Of a stretch of DNA of 64,000 nucleotides, positions 62,711-64,000 are shown piece by piece. The DNA comes from Brachypodius melanocephalos (lineage: Eukaryota; Chordata; Aves; Passeriformes; Pycnonotidae), in assembly GCA_013398615.1 (NCBI GenBank), contig VZSR01003807.1, positions 15,039,064 through 15,103,063 on the forward strand, given 5' to 3'. A program made the position numbers and the translations under genes. Under the pieces are notes generated by a model. It had not been told where the DNA came from, searched no databases, and saw only the letters and a list, made by a program, of their open reading frames with translations. How positions within the stretch are numbered: position 1 is the stretch's first letter; the number at the start of each line of letters is the position of its first letter.

Positions 62711-64000
62711 TTTAAAAACTTAAAGTAGCATGTAAAAAAATCTGCAAAATATAAGCCATGTTTTTTGAGAAGAGAGGCATACTGGCAAGGTATAAAACAG
62801 GATCATACTGAGCAGTATAAAAGAAATAGCAGATTTAATTCATATTTGTGCTTGCAGGCTAAAAATTTTCAAACTGGGAGGTGAGGGGTGGAGGAGTGGT
62901 TCACAACAGGGATATTTAGTGTGCCTCATAGATTTCCCATGCAGCAGATAAAATCCTGAGACACCAGTTTAGGAATGGATTCACTGTGGCGCATTGTAGG
63001 AGAGTTCTACATAACTGACACAGGAAGGCATTGGCACAGTCAGTGCTTCCCTCTGGTAAAGCAACATTCTTCTCAAAAGGTTCAGTATAAAGGAATGTAA
63101 CCCTCCCTGTTTACATGGGAAGAAAAAGTGCATTTGGTATTCATCTTTGAGACAGTGATCCTCCATAACTGTGCTTATGGAAAAAAATGGGGGAAAAAAA
63201 GGAAGTCACAAATTGATAATTGTGCTGGATTTTCATGGGCAGCTCTTCTGCGTCAGCTGAGAACAACTCCATGTATACTGGCTTTAAAATCTGTGAGATG
63301 TTAACCAATTAATACCAGTGTTTAATCCCATCATCACCAAATAAAGTATACCAGAGCTTTCCTTTTCCACAAACATTGCAAAATCCCACCCTGCAGAAGA
63401 CTAGGAGTCAACTGCTGACTCTTAGTGCCTTCCAAAAGGCTGACACATTCTTCTGTCACTTCAGGTCACTATTTACTAGCTGTACAGTGCAAACTTGGCC
63501 CAAAGAACTTCCAGAAGAATTTATTGCCTTCCTGGAAGAGAAAGAGAGAAGAACAACTTCCAGAAAATCAAAATAATTGCCAACCATCCAGTCTTTGCCT
63601 TTTGGGAAGTAAAGCACATTGTACCCCAGGGATGGAGGCCAACTAAACACCCTCTATGAACAAGGATGCATCTTGAGTTAGAGGGTGCTACCTCTTACCC
63701 ACGACTCTCCAACCCCTCAGAGCTATGGCACAGCATTACAGTTTATGCTGCAGATTAAGCAGGAACATGCAAAGTAGGAGCTAAACTCCTACTTAAGCAA
63801 AAACAGGATAAAGGCCTTAAATGGTGCCAGGAACAAGAAGATTCTTGCCCTTTGTACAGGAGAGACTGGAAAAGACCTCTCTGCACAAAAATAAAGACAA
63901 ATTAAATTAGAAGAAGGAATGCTCTAGAGTTTTATATTAGTATTGGCAATATAGATACATGAATATTTCTTCATCCCATTAATACTTGCCTATTCATTCC

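Larger units (their letters stand above)
48792..64000 (-). other. ESR1: ESR1 intron 4 (incomplete, over 15 kb)
   Basis: From the exon 5 acceptor to the window end no sequence resembling ESR1 exon 4 (hinge and the helix with ADRELVHMINWAKR) was found on the minus strand, so intron 4 continues outside. It contains a CR1 end (50654-50826), a 163-codon minus-strand open frame (53011-53502) that I cannot assign, and an A/C-rich stretch (62527-62710). Otherwise AT-rich and featureless. Confidence 0.85.

Noticed and set aside
1..64000. CRISPR arrays, tRNA or rRNA genes, bacterial operons, phage or toxin systems
   Set aside because: None seen. The window is ordinary vertebrate genomic DNA with two split genes and CR1 repeats.

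Overview
This is a nuclear vertebrate window, almost certainly from a bird. Small exons with GT/AG borders lie in AT-rich introns. There are no prokaryotic operons. The dispersed repeats are CR1 retrotransposon fragments, some ending in the CR1 8-bp terminal repeat (ATTCTATG type). Two well-known genes lie tail to tail, in the same order and orientation to each other as SYNE1 and ESR1 on human 6q25.

Positions 1-16236 (+ strand) hold the last nine coding exons of SYNE1 (nesprin-1, the outer nuclear membrane member of the LINC complex). All phases join, giving 470 residues: the last spectrin repeats, a serine-rich linker, and the KASH domain ending in PPPL. Inside this gene I also see an 18-nt candidate microexon (7928-7945), a candidate alternative last exon that would give a KASH-less protein (8591-8677), and a coding-like antisense relic (4970-5299).

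Positions 16237-28237 lie between the two stop codons. They contain the SYNE1 3' UTR with a poly(A) signal at 16840, an AT-rich spacer with a decayed, coding-like minus-strand block (18525-19783), and the probable 5-kb 3' UTR of ESR1, with a distal poly(A) signal at 23258 on the minus strand.

Positions 28238-48791 (- strand) hold ESR1 exons 8, 7, 6 and 5. Exons 7, 6 and 5 are 184, 134 and 139 nt, the lengths known for human ESR1. They encode most of the ligand-binding domain (helices around Arg394, His524, Tyr537 and helix 12) and the F domain. From 48792 to the window end is ESR1 intron 4. Exon 4 and everything upstream of it (DNA-binding domain, A/B region) lie outside the window. The ESR1 introns carry six CR1 3'-end fragments, a retrotransposon ORF1 fragment, simple repeats and a very A/C-rich stretch at 62527-62710.

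Nothing here is a prokaryotic or phage-type system. The most interesting items are the possible alternative 3' exons of SYNE1, the G/C-run next to the ESR1 last-exon acceptor, and the unidentified coding-like relics.
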